A stretch of DNA of 64,000 bases from Budorcas taxicolor (Eukaryota > Chordata > Mammalia > Artiodactyla > Bovidae), in NCBI RefSeq assembly GCF_023091745.1, contig NC_068915.1, positions 53,564,001 through 53,628,000 of the forward strand, given 5' to 3'. Under the pieces are notes generated by a model. The model was given only the letters and a program-made list of their open reading frames with translations, was not told the DNA's origin and did no database searches. This document shows positions 1-12,050 of this stretch, in pieces; the first letter of the stretch is position 1; each line of letters opens with the position of its first letter. Made by a program: the position numbers and the translations under genes.

Positions 1-175
1 CAGAGAAGGTGGCCACCTGCAAGCCAAGGAGAGAAGCCTCAGAAGAAATCAAATCTGCTGACACTTTGCCCTTGGATTTCTAGCCTCCAGAACTGTCATA
101 AAACAAGTTTCTGCATTTAAGGTACTCAGTGTCTCATTCCCCTCCTGTTGCAATGGCAGCCCAAGCAGGTGAAGA
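1..175 (+). mobile_element. 3' end of an ancient LTR-like repeat
   Basis: The block around 'agcctccagaactgt' (about 82-97), followed by an A/T-rich poly(A)-like stretch and 'ggcagcccaagcag', is the typical 3' end of an old mammalian MaLR-type LTR. A second relic of the same kind lies at 20496-20632. Only the last part of the element is inside the window. The family name is from memory, so the class is moderately sure and the subfamily unknown. Confidence 0.5.
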
Positions 176-522
176 CACCAGTCTATAGGAGCAGTGGGAG
201 ATTGAGTGGTCAAGACTCAGCATTCTCTCCTTATTGGCTGAGCATCCTGTTGCCAGATACAGCCTCCTTTCTATGAATTCAAATTATAATTCTTGCAAGT
301 TTGTTTTGTGCTTCTTATGCTTTCTCATGTTTCACTGTCTTCTGTTGGAATTTCAAATAGAATTCAAGTAAAGGAGAGTAAGACAGATTTTCAAATCAAG
401 TGATTTTTATCTATTTTCTCAAAGTAAAATCCCTTTATAGTAAGATAAAATAACCAACTGATAGAGGATAAACATATACATATACCTGTTTATCATACAT
501 GTGAATATCATATATGCATCAT
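176..522. other. No feature seen
   Basis: AT-rich sequence between the LTR relic and the first BovB. I see no coding frame, repeat family or RNA gene in it. Confidence 0.5.
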
Positions 523-1272
523 AGAACTAAAGATCCTCTTGATGAAAATGAAAGAGGAGAGTGAAAAAGTTGGCTTAAAGCTCAACATTCAGAAAACTAA
601 GATCATGGCATCTGGTCCCATAACTTCATGGCAAACAGGTGGGGAAAGAGTATAAACAGTGGCAGACTTTCTTTATTTGGGCTCCAAAATCAGTGCAGGT
701 AGTGACTGCAGCCATGAAATTAAAAGATGCTTACTCCATGGAAGGAAAGTTATGACCAACCTAGACAGCATATTAAAAAGCAGAGATATTACTTTGCCAA
801 CAAAGGTCTATCTAGTCAAGGCTATGGTTTTTCCAGTAGTCATGTATGGATGTGAGAGTTGGAATATAAAGAAAGCTGAGTGCTGAAGAATTGATGCTTT
901 TGAGCTGTGGTGTTGGAGAAGACTTTTGAGAGTCCCTTTAACTGCAAGGAGATCCAATCAGTCCACCCTAAAGGAGATCAGTCCTGAATATTCATTGGAA
1001 TAACTGATGTTGAAGCTGAAATTCTGATACTTTGGCCACCTCATGCCAAGAACTGACTCATTTGAAAAGACCTTGATGCTGGGAAAGATTGAAGGCAGGA
1101 GGAGAAGGGGATGACAGAGAATGAGATGGTTGGATGGCATCACCGACTCAATGAGCATGGGTTTGAGTAAACTCTGGGAGTTGGTGATGGGCAGGGAGGC
1201 CTGGAATGCTGCAGTCCATGGGGTCGCAAAGAGTCACACGCGACTGAGCAACTGAAATGAACTGAACTGAAC
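523..1272 (+). mobile_element. BovB LINE, 5'-truncated 3' end
   Basis: About 750 bp of BovB (RTE clade), starting just downstream of the RT catalytic motif and ending in the typical (gaact)n tail. The coding remnant begins with the K-type linker (EESEKVGLKLN-like) and continues through the segment at 659-886. That reading stops at a TGA (884-886) at a codon that is also TGA in six other copies of this window. Downstream, the last ~125 residues of ORF2 are recognisable but broken by further stops. No clear target-site duplication (TSD) was found, so this is a moderately old copy. Confidence 0.93.
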
Positions 1273-2480
1273 AATGCTCAGAAAAGTCTTTTTCAGGAAA
1301 ATAGATTCTGTTGCATAGATAATATTTTCAATTTGCTGAAAAACTTGGTAAATACAGATATGCAAAGTAACAACATTGAATTTCGCTCTAAAAAAAGAGA
1401 ATAAAGATAAAATAAAGATATTTTTGAAATTCTGGAAGTAGAAGCAGGAAGAGATCTGGGATAATATTACATATCAGCACAGAATACAAAGAGGAAGAAG
1501 AAAGAATGACTGGAAATAGTATGAGTTGGGGACATTGCAAAAGTAAAAATCTTCAGTAATAGGATAGAAAAAGGAGTTTAAAGAGGAAACTCTGATATTC
1601 CAAGTGTGGTTGTTTGTGTAAATATATTATCTTTCCTATGCCTTCATCTCTTTTATCTTTATAAATTTTTACAGCAATAAATGTCTTGTATGTTCATGCA
1701 TTTGTATTAGTGCATGGGTGTGAATGAGTGTATGTAAATTAAATAAAAGCTATTTCAATCAACTTAATGAGATACAACACCTGGGATAAGTTAGTAGTAA
1801 TATGATAAATTAATTTAGCAAAAGCAGAAATCCAGAGATAGCAATAACAACTCAAAATCCTTAACTTTCATAGAAATTTGGGGACAGATTTTCTATTCCA
1901 TAAGATATGGGAATGCTCAGGTTAAGCTTTACTGACTCTCAATAGTTTACACAGAAATCAGGCCCTAACACACCAACAGTGCACTGAGAATAGGATAATT
2001 CAATTAGGGTTTATTCAAAAATGTGTGGGTACAGTGGAGGGGGGAAGAGAATACACATGATAATAAAATAACATGTGCTATTCCAGCAGCCAATTCCTAA
2101 CCACCACTAAGTCTAAGAGAGAAAAGAGGGAGCATTATCAAAATCAGAAGTAAAACGTCCTGTAGAGACTGCTTTCTTTGCATCAGTGGTTGAAGGGTGA
2201 AGCTATTTTCAGAAAAAGAAGAAGGGAAATAGTATCCTGACCTCTTGCTTCATCCTTCAGATCTTCTGCTGGAGCTCCCCATTGGCTGGAGACCAAGCAG
2301 AAGTCAAAGGACCCGAAGCTATAATATCTATAAAAGTCAGCTTTTTTGGTAAATAAAGTAGGGTGGAGAAATGTGGGACATACATTTGAAGAGGTAAATG
2401 GAAAGTATCTTTCACAACTTAAAACATTAGCTTCTATATGGGTTAGTTTTCCAAAAATACAGACAAGATGGTCTCTCTGA
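1273..2480. other. Mostly unassigned AT-rich sequence
   Basis: No gene seen. The stretch at about 2220-2410 is more GC-rich and looks like an old mammal-wide repeat fragment, but I cannot assign its family. The longest open frame here (2183-2494, minus) has no recognisable domain and is probably chance. Confidence 0.4.
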
Positions 2481-2533
2481 AGTGCCTGAAACAATATCCA
2501 GTTTGTGGTAGGTGCTCAAAAAATATTTCGTCC
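2481..2533 (+). mobile_element. MIR or L2 3' tail fragment
   Basis: The phrase 'gtaggtgctcaaaaaatattt' (2500-2526 region) is the conserved end shared by MIR and L2 elements. About 50 bp can be recognised, too little to choose between the two. Confidence 0.45.
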
Positions 2534-3054
2534 TTTCCTCTTCCAACATTTGAAAAATTTTTTGCAATAAGAATGCATAATAGAAGAATCAAGTCCCCTT
2601 GTTTCTGAAGAATATTTTAATTTATTAAAGAGATTTTGAAGCTATAGGCTGTGTGGAGATTGTTATGAGCTACAAACACCATTTGTTAACATTGTCAACT
2701 GAGGTGTGGATTCAACTATTTTGTTTTTATACTTCAATTTTTGGTGTTCTGTTATATACCTCTTTGTGGATTTCAAATCAAAGCAAAAAAAAATGTTTTG
2801 TTTTGTTTTCAATGTTGAGGATCTTTGGCAAGGAAAAGAGAAAAGGTGGATTCCTCTAATGTCCCATGTCATTGATTTCACCCCACACAAAATCAATATT
2901 TGCTCTAGGATCTCTGCTTAAACTCCTATGTAATAGCACTGAAAATGGAAACAATCAACTTTACTAATGCCAAAGTCAAATAGAACCATCTAGCAGTTAA
3001 AGAGAACAATGACTTTCACACAAATATTTATTTTTTATTTCCTAAAATGTTTTA
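2534..3054. other. No feature seen
   Basis: AT-rich, with a run of A at 2786-2795. Short open frames on both strands overlap each other and show no domain. Confidence 0.5.
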
Positions 3055-3282
3055 AGGCTTCCCAAGTGGCACTAGTGGTAAAGAATGTGCCTGCCAATGC
3101 AGGAGACCTAAGAGATGCAGGTGCAATCCCTGGGTTGGGAAGATTCCCTTCAGGAGGGCATGGCAACCCACTCCAGTGTTCTTGCCTGGATAATCCCCAT
3201 GAACAGGGGAGACTGGTGGGCTACAGTCCATAGGGTTGCAAAGAATTGGACATGGCTGAAGTGACTTAAGGCACACAAACGT
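3055..3282 (+). mobile_element. Bov-tA SINE, full length
   Basis: A tRNA-Glu-derived head ('ggcttcccaagtggc', then the Pol III box-B-like 'gtgcaatccctgg') is followed by the BovA body ('ggcaacccactccag') and the BovB-like end ('gacatggctgaagtgactta'). Substitutions and a short insertion in the head suggest an older copy. It is not a tRNA gene. Confidence 0.92.
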
Positions 3283-3633
3283 TTTTAGAAACTGAAAATA
3301 CAAACACATGTTTATAGATATCTAAGAAATTCTTGGTGTTTTGGAGAAAAATCTGGCTTTTGTGCATATTTTCTCTGGAAATAAATGAAAAGTAATTGTA
3401 TAAGACTAATTTACCAGAAATGTTAACATTCTGCATGACAAGATTATATGGAAGAGAAAGGACAGGTTATGTAGATTCTCCTATCTTCAATTATCAGACA
3501 AGATGAAAATAATATGAACATATATCTCCAGCCATGGCCAATGTCTTTGCAAATGTCTACTTATCTCAAAGCAATACAGATTTATTTTATTCAAAATTGT
3601 GCATCTCAAAATGGATACCAACAACTTCATAAA
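3283..3633. other. No feature seen
   Basis: Short AT-rich spacer between two SINEs. Nothing recognised. Confidence 0.5.
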
Positions 3634-3852
3634 AGGGCTTCCTGGTGGCTCAGCAGTAAAGAATTCACCTGCAAGGCAGAAGACACAGGAGATGGAGATT
3701 AAATCCCTGGGATGGGAAGATCCCCTGAAGGTGGGCATGGCAACCCTCTCCAGTATTCTTGCCTGGAGAACCCCATGGACAGAGAAGCCTGGCAAGTTAC
3801 AGCTCATTGGGTCGCAGAGTCAGACACAACTGGAATGACTTAGGGTACATGC
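3634..3852 (+). mobile_element. Bov-tA SINE, full length
   Basis: Head 'gggcttcctggtggctcag' at 3637, body 'gcaaccctctccagtattc', end 'cagacacaactggaatgact', then an A-rich tail after 3860. It has the same orientation as the SINE 350 bp upstream but a different sequence, so it is an independent insertion rather than a tandem copy. Confidence 0.92.
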
Positions 3853-5446
3853 AGGAAACTCTAAAAAAAAAGAAAACCTGAATATTTATGCAAGGATAAG
3901 GTACCAACATGCAACTTGCCTATACCAAATACTTCATCTTTTTAATTGTTAACAATCATTATTTAGAATCTCATATTGTTCTAGCTGCCCTTTATATTGC
4001 CTGGAAAGGTGTTAGGGATCACAGTTGTTTTTCATTGCTGATAATGAAGATAAGGACATTATCAAGAAAAAAAGGACAAGGAAATAATGGCAGTAATTAA
4101 TTTGAACATATTTTTAGGGTACAAACATAAAATATGAAGACTTAAGTAGATTCATATATTTATTAGTAATAACATTAATGGCTAAGAAAAAGTGCTTTTA
4201 GCTTGTTTATCTGCTTTCAACTTCCTCTGCTTCCTGTAAAACATGCAGCTGTAAGGATTTGCATTCCCAGGAAAAGATGTGTAGAATTTAGATAGATATC
4301 TGTATGACTTTATATCTCATTTTAAAAGGGAGTGTACCAGTGATCAAAAGAAATATATGCCTGAGGTAATCTGATTGCATCAAATTGAACAGTCCAGAGT
4401 TCCAAGGATATTCACGGTCATCTGTGGGTGTCTTGATTTTGGAGCTGTCTGGTGAGGAAGGTGCTCAGAAGCAGGGTGAGCAGTGAGTAATTGCACTCTA
4501 ATACATATTTAGTGGGTGCAATTAGTAAAATATTACAATATTTTTAAACCATGCATGTATTTGTTAAAGTACCAGGCACATCTCAAATATGTATAACATA
4601 TGTTTCTGCCATTGATATTTTTTGAAAAATCAAAATTTTAAAATATATTGTAAACTAGACGCATGTTCATAACACCAAACCAGAACACAATATGATGTCC
4701 TACAGATCATAGGAAGGTAATATGTTAGACTTCACATTAACACACGTCTCAGTTCAATTACAAACAAATGTGTGGGAGTCAGAAGAGAGTGGTGAGGTGA
4801 ATGTAGAGGCAATCAGGAGATTCAGAAAAAGTATCTCAGTCATTATTCTTGTATTCTCTCTGTCTCCAACCATTTTAGCAAAGGTAGAATTAAGCACAGA
4901 AGAAATCATTTACAAGGCAGAGGGGAGTAAGAAAACAGGATCTCCTTTCATTCTCTATTGTGAATTTCTGCATGATCCATGGAATCAAAACATAGAAAAC
5001 TTGCTTTCATGAGGAGGATGACTGGTGAAATATAAACTAGCTTGCATGTAAATATAAAAAACTAACCTGATCATTAAAATTATGCTTAATCTAAAATTAT
5101 TTCCATGTAGGGAATTTTTCAGCTGTCTTGAGGTATGAAAATATATCTGTACATAATTGTATCATAAATTATATGACTTGCAGAGGTGAATTCTGCTTGA
5201 TCAAACATAAGAAAAGAGATTTGATGTTTTCTTGTCTTGGTAGCCCTATCTTTCTTTTTAGAATGGAACTCTCAACTAAAAAATTATGTTTCTATAGAAT
5301 CTTTAAGTAATTTATTTATTTTAATTAATGGAAATATAAACTTTATTATTAAAATACATTGAAAGAATCTTCTAAATATATAAAAATAATAATATGATGA
5401 CACTATAAAAATATTGTGATGGTAATTATAAAAGACTGCAATATTG
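3853..5446. other. No feature seen
   Basis: 1.6 kb of AT-rich DNA. The longest open frame (4722-5012, 96 codons) has no recognisable domain, a weak start context and no neighbouring signals, and I treat it as chance. Confidence 0.45.
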
Positions 5447-6424
5447 AGATATCTGTATGCAGGTCAGGAAGCAGCAGTTAGAACTGGACATGGAACAACA
5501 GACTGGTTCCAAATAGGAAAAGGAGTACATCAAGGCTGTATATTGTCACCCTGCTTATTTAACTTCTATGCAGAGTACATCATGAGAAACGCTGGACTGG
5601 AAGAAACACAAGCTGGAATCAAGATTGCCTAGAGAAATATCAATAACCTCAGATATGCAGATGACACCACCCTTATTTTAGAAAGTGAAGAGGAGCTAAA
5701 AAACCTCTTGATGAAAATGAAAGAGGAGAGTGAAAAAGTTGGCCTAAAGCTTAAGATTCAAAAAACGAAGATCATGGCATCCAGTTCCATCACTTCATGG
5801 GAAATAGATGGGGAAACAGTGGAAGCAATGTCAAACTTTATTTTTTGGGGTTCCAAAATCACTGCAGATAGTGATTGCAGCCATGAAATTAAAAGACACT
5901 TACTCCTTGAAAGAAAAGTTATGACCAACCTAGATAGCATATTCAAAAGCAGAGATATTACTTTGCCGACTAAGGTCCATCTAGTCAGGGCTATGTTTTT
6001 TCCTGTGGTCATGTATGGATGTGAGCGTTGGACTGTGAAGAAGGCTAAGCGCCGAAGAATTGGTGCTTTTGAACTGTGGTATTGGAGAAGACTCTTGAGA
6101 GTCCCTTGGACTGCAAGGAGATCCAACCAGTCCATTCTGAAGGAGATCAGCCCTGGGATTTCTTTGGAAGGAATGATGCTAAAGCTGAAACTCCAGTACT
6201 TTGGCCACCTCATGAGAAGAGTTGACTTATTGGAAAAGACTCTGATGCTGGGAGGGATTGGGGGCAGGAGCAGAATGGGATGACAGAGGATGAGATGGCT
6301 GGATGGCATCACTGACTCGATGAATGTGAGTCTGAGTGAACTCCGGGAGATGGTAATGGACAGGGAAGCCTGCTGTGCTGCGATTCATGGGGTCGCAAAG
6401 AGTTGGACATGACTGAGCGACTGA
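5447..6424 (+). pseudogene. BovB ORF2 remnant (RT palm to C-terminus)
   Basis: In frame 2 the copy encodes the RT region 'GVHQGCILSPCLFN' (before 5632), the catalytic YADD motif at 5654-5665, the linker, and the C-terminal segment with 'YFGHLMRRVD'. One TAG at 5630-5632 interrupts the frame before YADD. Another TGA ends the run at 6281-6283. The family terminator falls at 6422-6424. An active ORF2 protein would nick target DNA and copy its own RNA there. This piece lacks the endonuclease and the first RT motifs, so it cannot act alone. Confidence 0.88.
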
Positions 6425-6450
6425 ACTGAACTTAGCTGAACTGAACTGAA
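5447..6450 (+). mobile_element. BovB LINE, 5'-truncated within RT
   Basis: About 1 kb running from the RT palm to the 3' end, finishing in a (gaact)n-type tail. This is one of the best-kept copies in the window: a single frame can be read almost throughout. At the codon that is TGA in seven other copies it keeps CGA (6053-6055). No convincing TSD was seen. Confidence 0.95.
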
Positions 6451-8410
6451 TATAAGGAAAAGCTACCTTAGATAAAGAAACCAAAAAGGTTGATCATCTT
6501 TATCAAAGATAAAGATATACCTTTTCCACACATCAATGGTTAAAGAGAATCAAATTTCTTTTTCAAAATCATTCTAGAATTAGAGCCAGGCATATAAACT
6601 TTATAAGCCAGGCTTATAAACTTTAAAATTAAACAAACAAACAGACAAATGCATGGTAACAACTCTTTTATTTATTTCAATTTTTATTTTATATTGGAGT
6701 ATAGTTGATTTACCAGATTTTTTAATTAAAAAATAATATGTGGTTCTATACATTTAGTTCCTGATTTGAAAATTTACATTTTGGGGGGAGAAAATAAGTC
6801 TTATTTTTTATTCAACATTGTATTTCCTTCTTTAAATCATAATTTTAATCTGGTATCTTTATAGACATTTTTCATTCAAATATCTTCCAGTTTGCCCATA
6901 CGAATCCTGAAATACCTATAACTGAGAATTTTTTATTTTTTCATTTGTTCTTTTCTCACTTTTGTTTCTTCTCAATTGTTCACTTGTTGATGCCCCCCCT
7001 TTTTTTTTTTTTCACATCTAAGACTCATTGCTTAGTGAATTCTTAAGTATAGGCTCCAAAATTGTAATTCATGTCCAAGCTTCTTTTGGACAGGTAATAT
7101 CTCCTTTTTGATTAATTACAAGGAAGGAATGTAAAGTATTAAGTAAAATGCTAATTGAAATATAAATATTTTAGATTAGACAACTATCATAAAAAGTATG
7201 CATATATTAAATTGAAACAATTTTAGTGTGGATATTTTACAGATCACAGCATGTGTAATACATTTTTGACTCTGAAGAATAAAAATATTATCTTCCCAGA
7301 AATTCAGATGTCATTGAGAATTTCATATAATATGCTGCCTAAAAGGAGGTAAAATCACCTGACATTGTTAAACATTGGCAAAGACAGAAATAACAGACTG
7401 TGCTAATGCAAATTGGCCATAGTTTGTTGATCTAGATGAACATGGACAGATGGTTTTCAGTAAGTGGTATCATCATTGGTTTCCTATTTAACAGAAATGA
7501 AGAAATGTATATTTATTATGGCATACTAGAACCTGTGAGAATGAAGCTGTTCAACTTTTTCTATCACTTTTTCTTTTTTTTTCCATCAAATAGACAAACT
7601 ACTAGTAGAGTGATGACTGGGAACTTACATGATGCATTATACTGTAAAAGTTGTCCATTCTGACCATGTTTTATCTTGTCCACAATAATTACATCCTGTC
7701 TTTTCTTTTTACCTTTATAGCAAAGTGCGATTGAGCTTAGTTTTTTAAGTCCGTATACTTCATGGAAGATTGAAGAGGGAGTTGTGTTATTTGAAGTTTG
7801 TGAGTGTTAAAGAGGAAAATTTGGTACATGTAGTATATGCAAGTGCCTTATATAGAGTTCTCTGGCTGGTCATGAAATCAAGAACAGCTATCCAGGGATA
7901 AGAAGTGCTGGATAGTAACAGGTCAGTAAGACAGAACACATTTCAAAGACCACAGAAGAAGAAGAAAATATAAAGAGCTAGAAATTTAGGAGGTATTACA
8001 TAAAAAAGAGAAGAGAGACTCTCCAGTGAAATAGGAAGATATTTATAATGAGCGTTCTAAGAAAGGCTATTTGGCTGCTTAGTATTACCTTGCATGAAAA
8101 TGCCAGATATAAGCTGAGGTGATTATAACATAAAGACCTGGACAGTATACAATAAACATCATCAGATAATTTTTAAAATCAGTTCCAATTTAATGTAGAG
8201 TTATCTACACTACAACTGAGTGTGGAAGATATCATTGCCATTCACAAAAGTTCAGAAAAGCTTGTACTTTCCAATAACCAACTAGAAGTATGTTGTCTGC
8301 AGCTCCATAGGGTCAGCTCAAGGGAAGATCAAATTCTGAAACAAAAAATAAAATTTACTGTTTCAATTTTCAATACACTTAATTATATTAGAATACCCTG
8401 AAACAAAGTT
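6451..8410. other. AT-rich spacer with a short L1 3'-end relic
   Basis: At about 6680-6713 'attggagtatagttgattta' is the reverse complement of the artiodactyl L1 3' terminus, only some 35-50 bp long. A C7 run followed by a long T run sits at 6994-7013. The open frame at 7436-7663 has no recognisable domain. Nothing else was identified. Confidence 0.45.
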
Positions 8411-9857
8411 AAATTGCTCAATCTTGTCCGACTCTTTGAAACCCCATGAATCACAGTAGACCAGGCCTCCCTGTCCATCACCATCTCCTGGAGCTTACTC
8501 AAAATCACATCCATTGAGTTGGTAATGCCATCCAGCCATCTCATCCTCTGTCATCCCCTTCTCTTTCTGCCCCCAATCCCTCCCAGCATCAGAGTCTTTT
8601 CCAATGAGTCAACTCTTCACCACATGAGGTGGCCAAAGTATTGGAGTTTCAGCTTCATCATCAGTCCTTCCAAAGAACACCCAGGACTGATCTCCTTTAG
8701 GATGGACTGGTTGGATCTCCTTGAAATCCAAGGGACTCTCAAGAGTCTTCTCCAACACCACAGTTCAAAAGCATGAATTCTTCAGTGCTCAGCTTTCTTC
8801 ACAGTCCAACTCTCACATCTATATGTGACTACTGGAAAAACCATAGCCTTGACTAGACAGACATTTGTTGGTAAAGAAATATCCCTGCTTTTGAATATGC
8901 TATCTAGGTTGGTCATAACTTTTCTTCCAAGGAGTAAGCGTCTTTGAATTTCATGGCTGCAATCACAATCTGCAGTGATTTTGGAGCCCCCCAAAACAAA
9001 TTCTGCCATTGTTTCCACTGTTTCCCCATCTATTTCCCATGAGGTGATGTGATCAGATGCCATGATCTTAGTTTTCTGAATGTTGAGCTTTAAGCCAACA
9101 TTTTTCACTTTCCTCTTTCACTTTCATCGAGAGGCTTTTTAGTTCCTCTTCACTTTCTGGCATAAGTATGGTGTCATCTGCATATCTGAGGTTATTGATC
9201 TTTCTCCCAGCAATCTTGATTTCAGCCTGTGCTTCTTCCAGCCCAGCGTTTCTCATGATGTACTCTGCATAGAAGTTAAATAAGCAGGGTAACAATATAC
9301 AGCCTTGACATACTCCTTTTCCTATTTGGAACCAGTCTGTTGTTCCATGTCCAGGTCTAACTGTTGCTTCCTAACCTGCATATAGGTTTCTCAAGAGACA
9401 GGTCAGGTGGTCTGGTATTCCCATCTCTTTCAGAATTTTCCACAGTTTATTGTGATCCACACAGTCAAAGGCTTTGCCATAGTCACCAGAAATAGATGGT
9501 TTTCTGGAACTCTCTTGCTTTTTCAATGATCCAGCAGATGTTGGCAATTTGATCTCTGGTTCCTCTACCTTTTCTAAAACCAACTTGAACATCTGGAAGT
9601 TTGAGGTTCACATATTGCTGAAGCCTGGCTGGGAGAATTTTGAGGATTACTTTACTAGTGTGTGAGATTAGTGCAATTGGGCAGTAGTTTGAGCATTCTT
9701 TGGAGAAGGAAAGGGCAACCCACTTCAGTATTTTTGCCTGGAGAATCTCATGGACGGAGGAGCCTGAAGGGCTACAGTCATGGGGTCGCAAAGAGTCAGA
9801 CAGGACTTCACTTTCACTTTCACTTTGAGCATTCTTTGGCATTAAGTTTCTTTGAAG
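8411..9857 (-). mobile_element. BovB LINE, 3' half of a twin-primed insertion
   Basis: Reading on the minus strand, it runs from just inside the RT N-terminal region (9857) to the BovB 3' end (8411). It carries the RT motif region including 'YADDTILM' within 9068-9295, and the frame ends at TGA 8784-8782. A SINE sits inside it (9704-9823). Its 5' edge abuts, head to head, the 5' half of BovB on the plus strand (from 9860). The two halves meet in the family sequence within 'cccaaagaaaggc', so I read both as one insertion inverted by twin priming. Confidence 0.93.
9704..9823 (+). mobile_element. Headless BovA SINE inside BovB, with TSD
   Basis: A ~120 bp BovA unit without tRNA head, starting 'agaaggaaagggcaaccc' and ending in (ctttca)n. 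It is flanked by a perfect 16-bp duplication 'tttgagcattctttgg' at 9688-9703 and 9824-9839. It interrupts the minus-strand BovB RT region and is therefore younger than it. Confidence 0.93.
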
Positions 9858-9865
9858 TGTCTTAG

Positions 9866-10100
9866 GTCAGGGGCGGTGGCTGAGGGGAGCTACCCTGTGC
9901 TCAAGGTCAGGAGCGGTGGCCAAGAAGAACTACCACAAGTCCAAGGAGCAGCGGCTGCATGGGCACAGGAGGGCCGAGAGGAGATACTCCATGTTCAAGG
10001 TCACGAGGCATGGCCATGAGGAGATATCCCTTGTGCAAGGTAAGGAGCAGCAGCAGCGCTTTGCTGGAACAGCCATGAAGAAATACCCCATGTCCAAGGT
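9866..10100 (+). repeat. Tandem units in the BovB 5' UTR
   Basis: The word 'caagg' recurs at 9902, 9942, 9996, 10036 and 10095 (spacing 40, 54, 40, 59). It is usually preceded by a 'gaggagatac...ccatgt'-like block and often followed by 'tcaggagcggtggc'-like sequence. The units are GC-richer than the surroundings. Repeated 5' units often carry LINE promoter activity, but that role is inference here. Confidence 0.75.
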
Positions 10101-10300
10101 AAGAGAAACCCATGTAAGATGGTAGGTGTTGCCAGATGGCATCAGAGGGCAGACACACTGAAACCATAATCACAGAAAACTAGCCAGTCTGATCACACGG
10201 ACCACAGCCTTGTCTAACTCAATGAAACTAATCCATGCCGTGTGGGGCCACCCAAGATGGACGGGTCATGGTGGACAGGTCTGGCAGAATGTGGTCCACT

Positions 10301-10356
10301 GGAGAAGGGAATGGCAAACCACTTCAATTTTCTTGCCTTGAGAATCCCATGAACAG
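10301..10356 (+). other. BovB 5' UTR segment shared with BovA SINEs
   Basis: The segment 'ggagaagggaatggcaaacc' and the following ~35 bases match the body of every Bov-tA/BovA SINE in the window, for example 34391 onward. The other end of BovA matches the BovB 3' terminus. This supports the known idea that BovA is an internally deleted BovB. Confidence 0.8.
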
Positions 10357-10527
10357 TATGAAAAGGCAAAATGATAGGATACTGAAAGAGGAACTCCCCT
10401 GGTCGGTAGGTACCCAATATACTACTGGAGATCAGTGGAGAAATAACTCCAGAAAGAATGAAAGGATGGAACCAAAGCAAAAACAATACCAAGTTGTGGA
10501 TGCAACTGGTGATAAAGCAAGGTCTGA

Positions 10528-12050
10528 TGCTGTAAAGAACAATATTGCATAGGAACCTGGAATGTCAGGTCCATGAATCAAGGCACATTGGAAGTGGTCA
10601 AACAGCAGAAAGGAGTGAACATTGACATTCTAGGAATCAGTGAACTAAGATGGACTGGAATGGGTGAATTTAACTCAGATGACCATTATATCTACTATTG
10701 TGGGCAGGAATCCCTTAGAAGAAATGGAGTAGCCATCATAGTCAATAAAAGAGTCCAAAATGCAGTACTTGGATGCAATCTCAAAAACAACAGAATGATC
10801 TCTGTTCATTTCCAAGGCAAACCATTCAATATCACAGTAATCCAATCCTATGCCCCAACCAGTAACACTGAAGAAGCTGAAGTTGAATGGTTCTATTAAG
10901 ACCTACAAGACCTTTTAGAACTAACACCTCAAAAAGATGTCCTTTTCATTATAGGGGACTGGAATGCAAAAGTAGGAAGTCAAGAAACACCTGGAATAAC
11001 AGGCAAATTTGGCCTTGGAATGCAGAATGAAGCAGGGCAAAGACTAATAGAGTTTTGCCAAGAGAATGTACTGGTCATAGAAAACACCCTCTTCTAAAAA
11101 CACAAGAGAAGACTCTACACACGTGCATCGCCAGATGGTCAACACCAAAATCAGAATGATTATATCCTTTGCAGTCAAAGATAGAGAAGCTCTATACAGT
11201 CAACAAAAACAAGACCAGGAGCTGACTGTGGCTCAGATCATGAACTCCTTATTGCCAAATTCAGACTTAAATTGAAAAAAGTAGAGAAAACCACTAGACC
11301 ATTCAGGTATGACCTAAATCAAATGCTTTATGATTATCCAGTGGAAGTGAGAAATAGAATTAAGGGATTATATCTGATAGACAGACTGCCCAGTGAATTA
11401 TAGACGGAGGTTCGTGACATTGTACAGGAGACAGGAATCAAGACCATCCCCATGTGAAAGATGCAAAATAGCAAAATGGCTGTCCAAGGAGGCTTTGCAA
11501 ATAGCTGTGAAATGAAGAGAAGTGAAAAGCAAAGGAGAAAAGGAAGGATATAAGCATCTGAATGCAGAGTTCCAAAGAATAGCAAGAAGAGATAAGAAAG
11601 CCTTCTTCAGCAATCAATGCAAAGAAATAGAGGGAAAAAACAGAATGGGAAAGACTAGAGATCTCTTCAAGAAAATTAGAGATACCAAGGGAACATTTCA
11701 TGGAAAGATGGGCTCGATAAGGGACAGAAATGATCTGGACCTAACAGAAGCAGAAGATATTAAGAAGAGGTGGCAAGAATACACAGGAGAACTGTACAAA
11801 AAAGATCTTCACGACCCAGATAATCATGATGGTGTGATCACTCACCTAGAGCCAGACATCCTGGAATGTGAAGTCAAGTGGGCCTTGCAAAGCATCACTA
11901 TGAACAAAGCTAGTGGAGGTGATGGAATTCCAATTGAGCTATTTCAAATCCTGAAAGATGATGCTGTGAAAGTGCTGCACTCAATATGCCAGCAAATTTG
12001 GAAAACTCAGCAGTGGGTACAGGACTGGAAAAGGTCAGTTTTCATTCCAA
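10528..12050 (+). pseudogene. BovB ORF2 remnant (endonuclease and RT N-terminus)
   Basis: The frame is open from about 10528 (after a TGA, probably a decayed CGA) with 'GTWNVRS' just before the ATG at 10573, then 'GISELRW' with the expected catalytic Glu. A stop ends it at 10899. The exonuclease-III-like motifs continue as 'GDWNAKVG' (Asp-Trp-Asn at 10958-10966) and 'GSDHELL' (10230 + 1000, i.e. 11230-11241 for GSDH). Further stops occur near 11097 and 11400. The second long piece (11522-12115) carries the RT N-terminus, including 'SVFIPIPKKG'. The endonuclease would make the target nick, and the domain is clearly inactivated here. Confidence 0.88.

Noticed and set aside
3055..3120. tRNA-like sequences at SINE heads (many places)
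   Set aside because: They are decayed tRNA-Glu-derived SINE promoters within longer repeat units, not tRNA genes.
4722..5012. 96-codon open frame on the plus strand
   Set aside because: No recognised domain, no conserved pattern, AT-rich chance-like composition.
7436..7663. 75-codon open frame on the plus strand
   Set aside because: A phenylalanine-rich stretch from a T run and no domain, so treated as chance.
9483..9842. Open frame of 119 codons joining SINE and BovB RT sequence on the minus strand
   Set aside because: It only arises because the headless SINE happens to keep a frame when inserted into BovB. There is no sign of selection or of a promoter.
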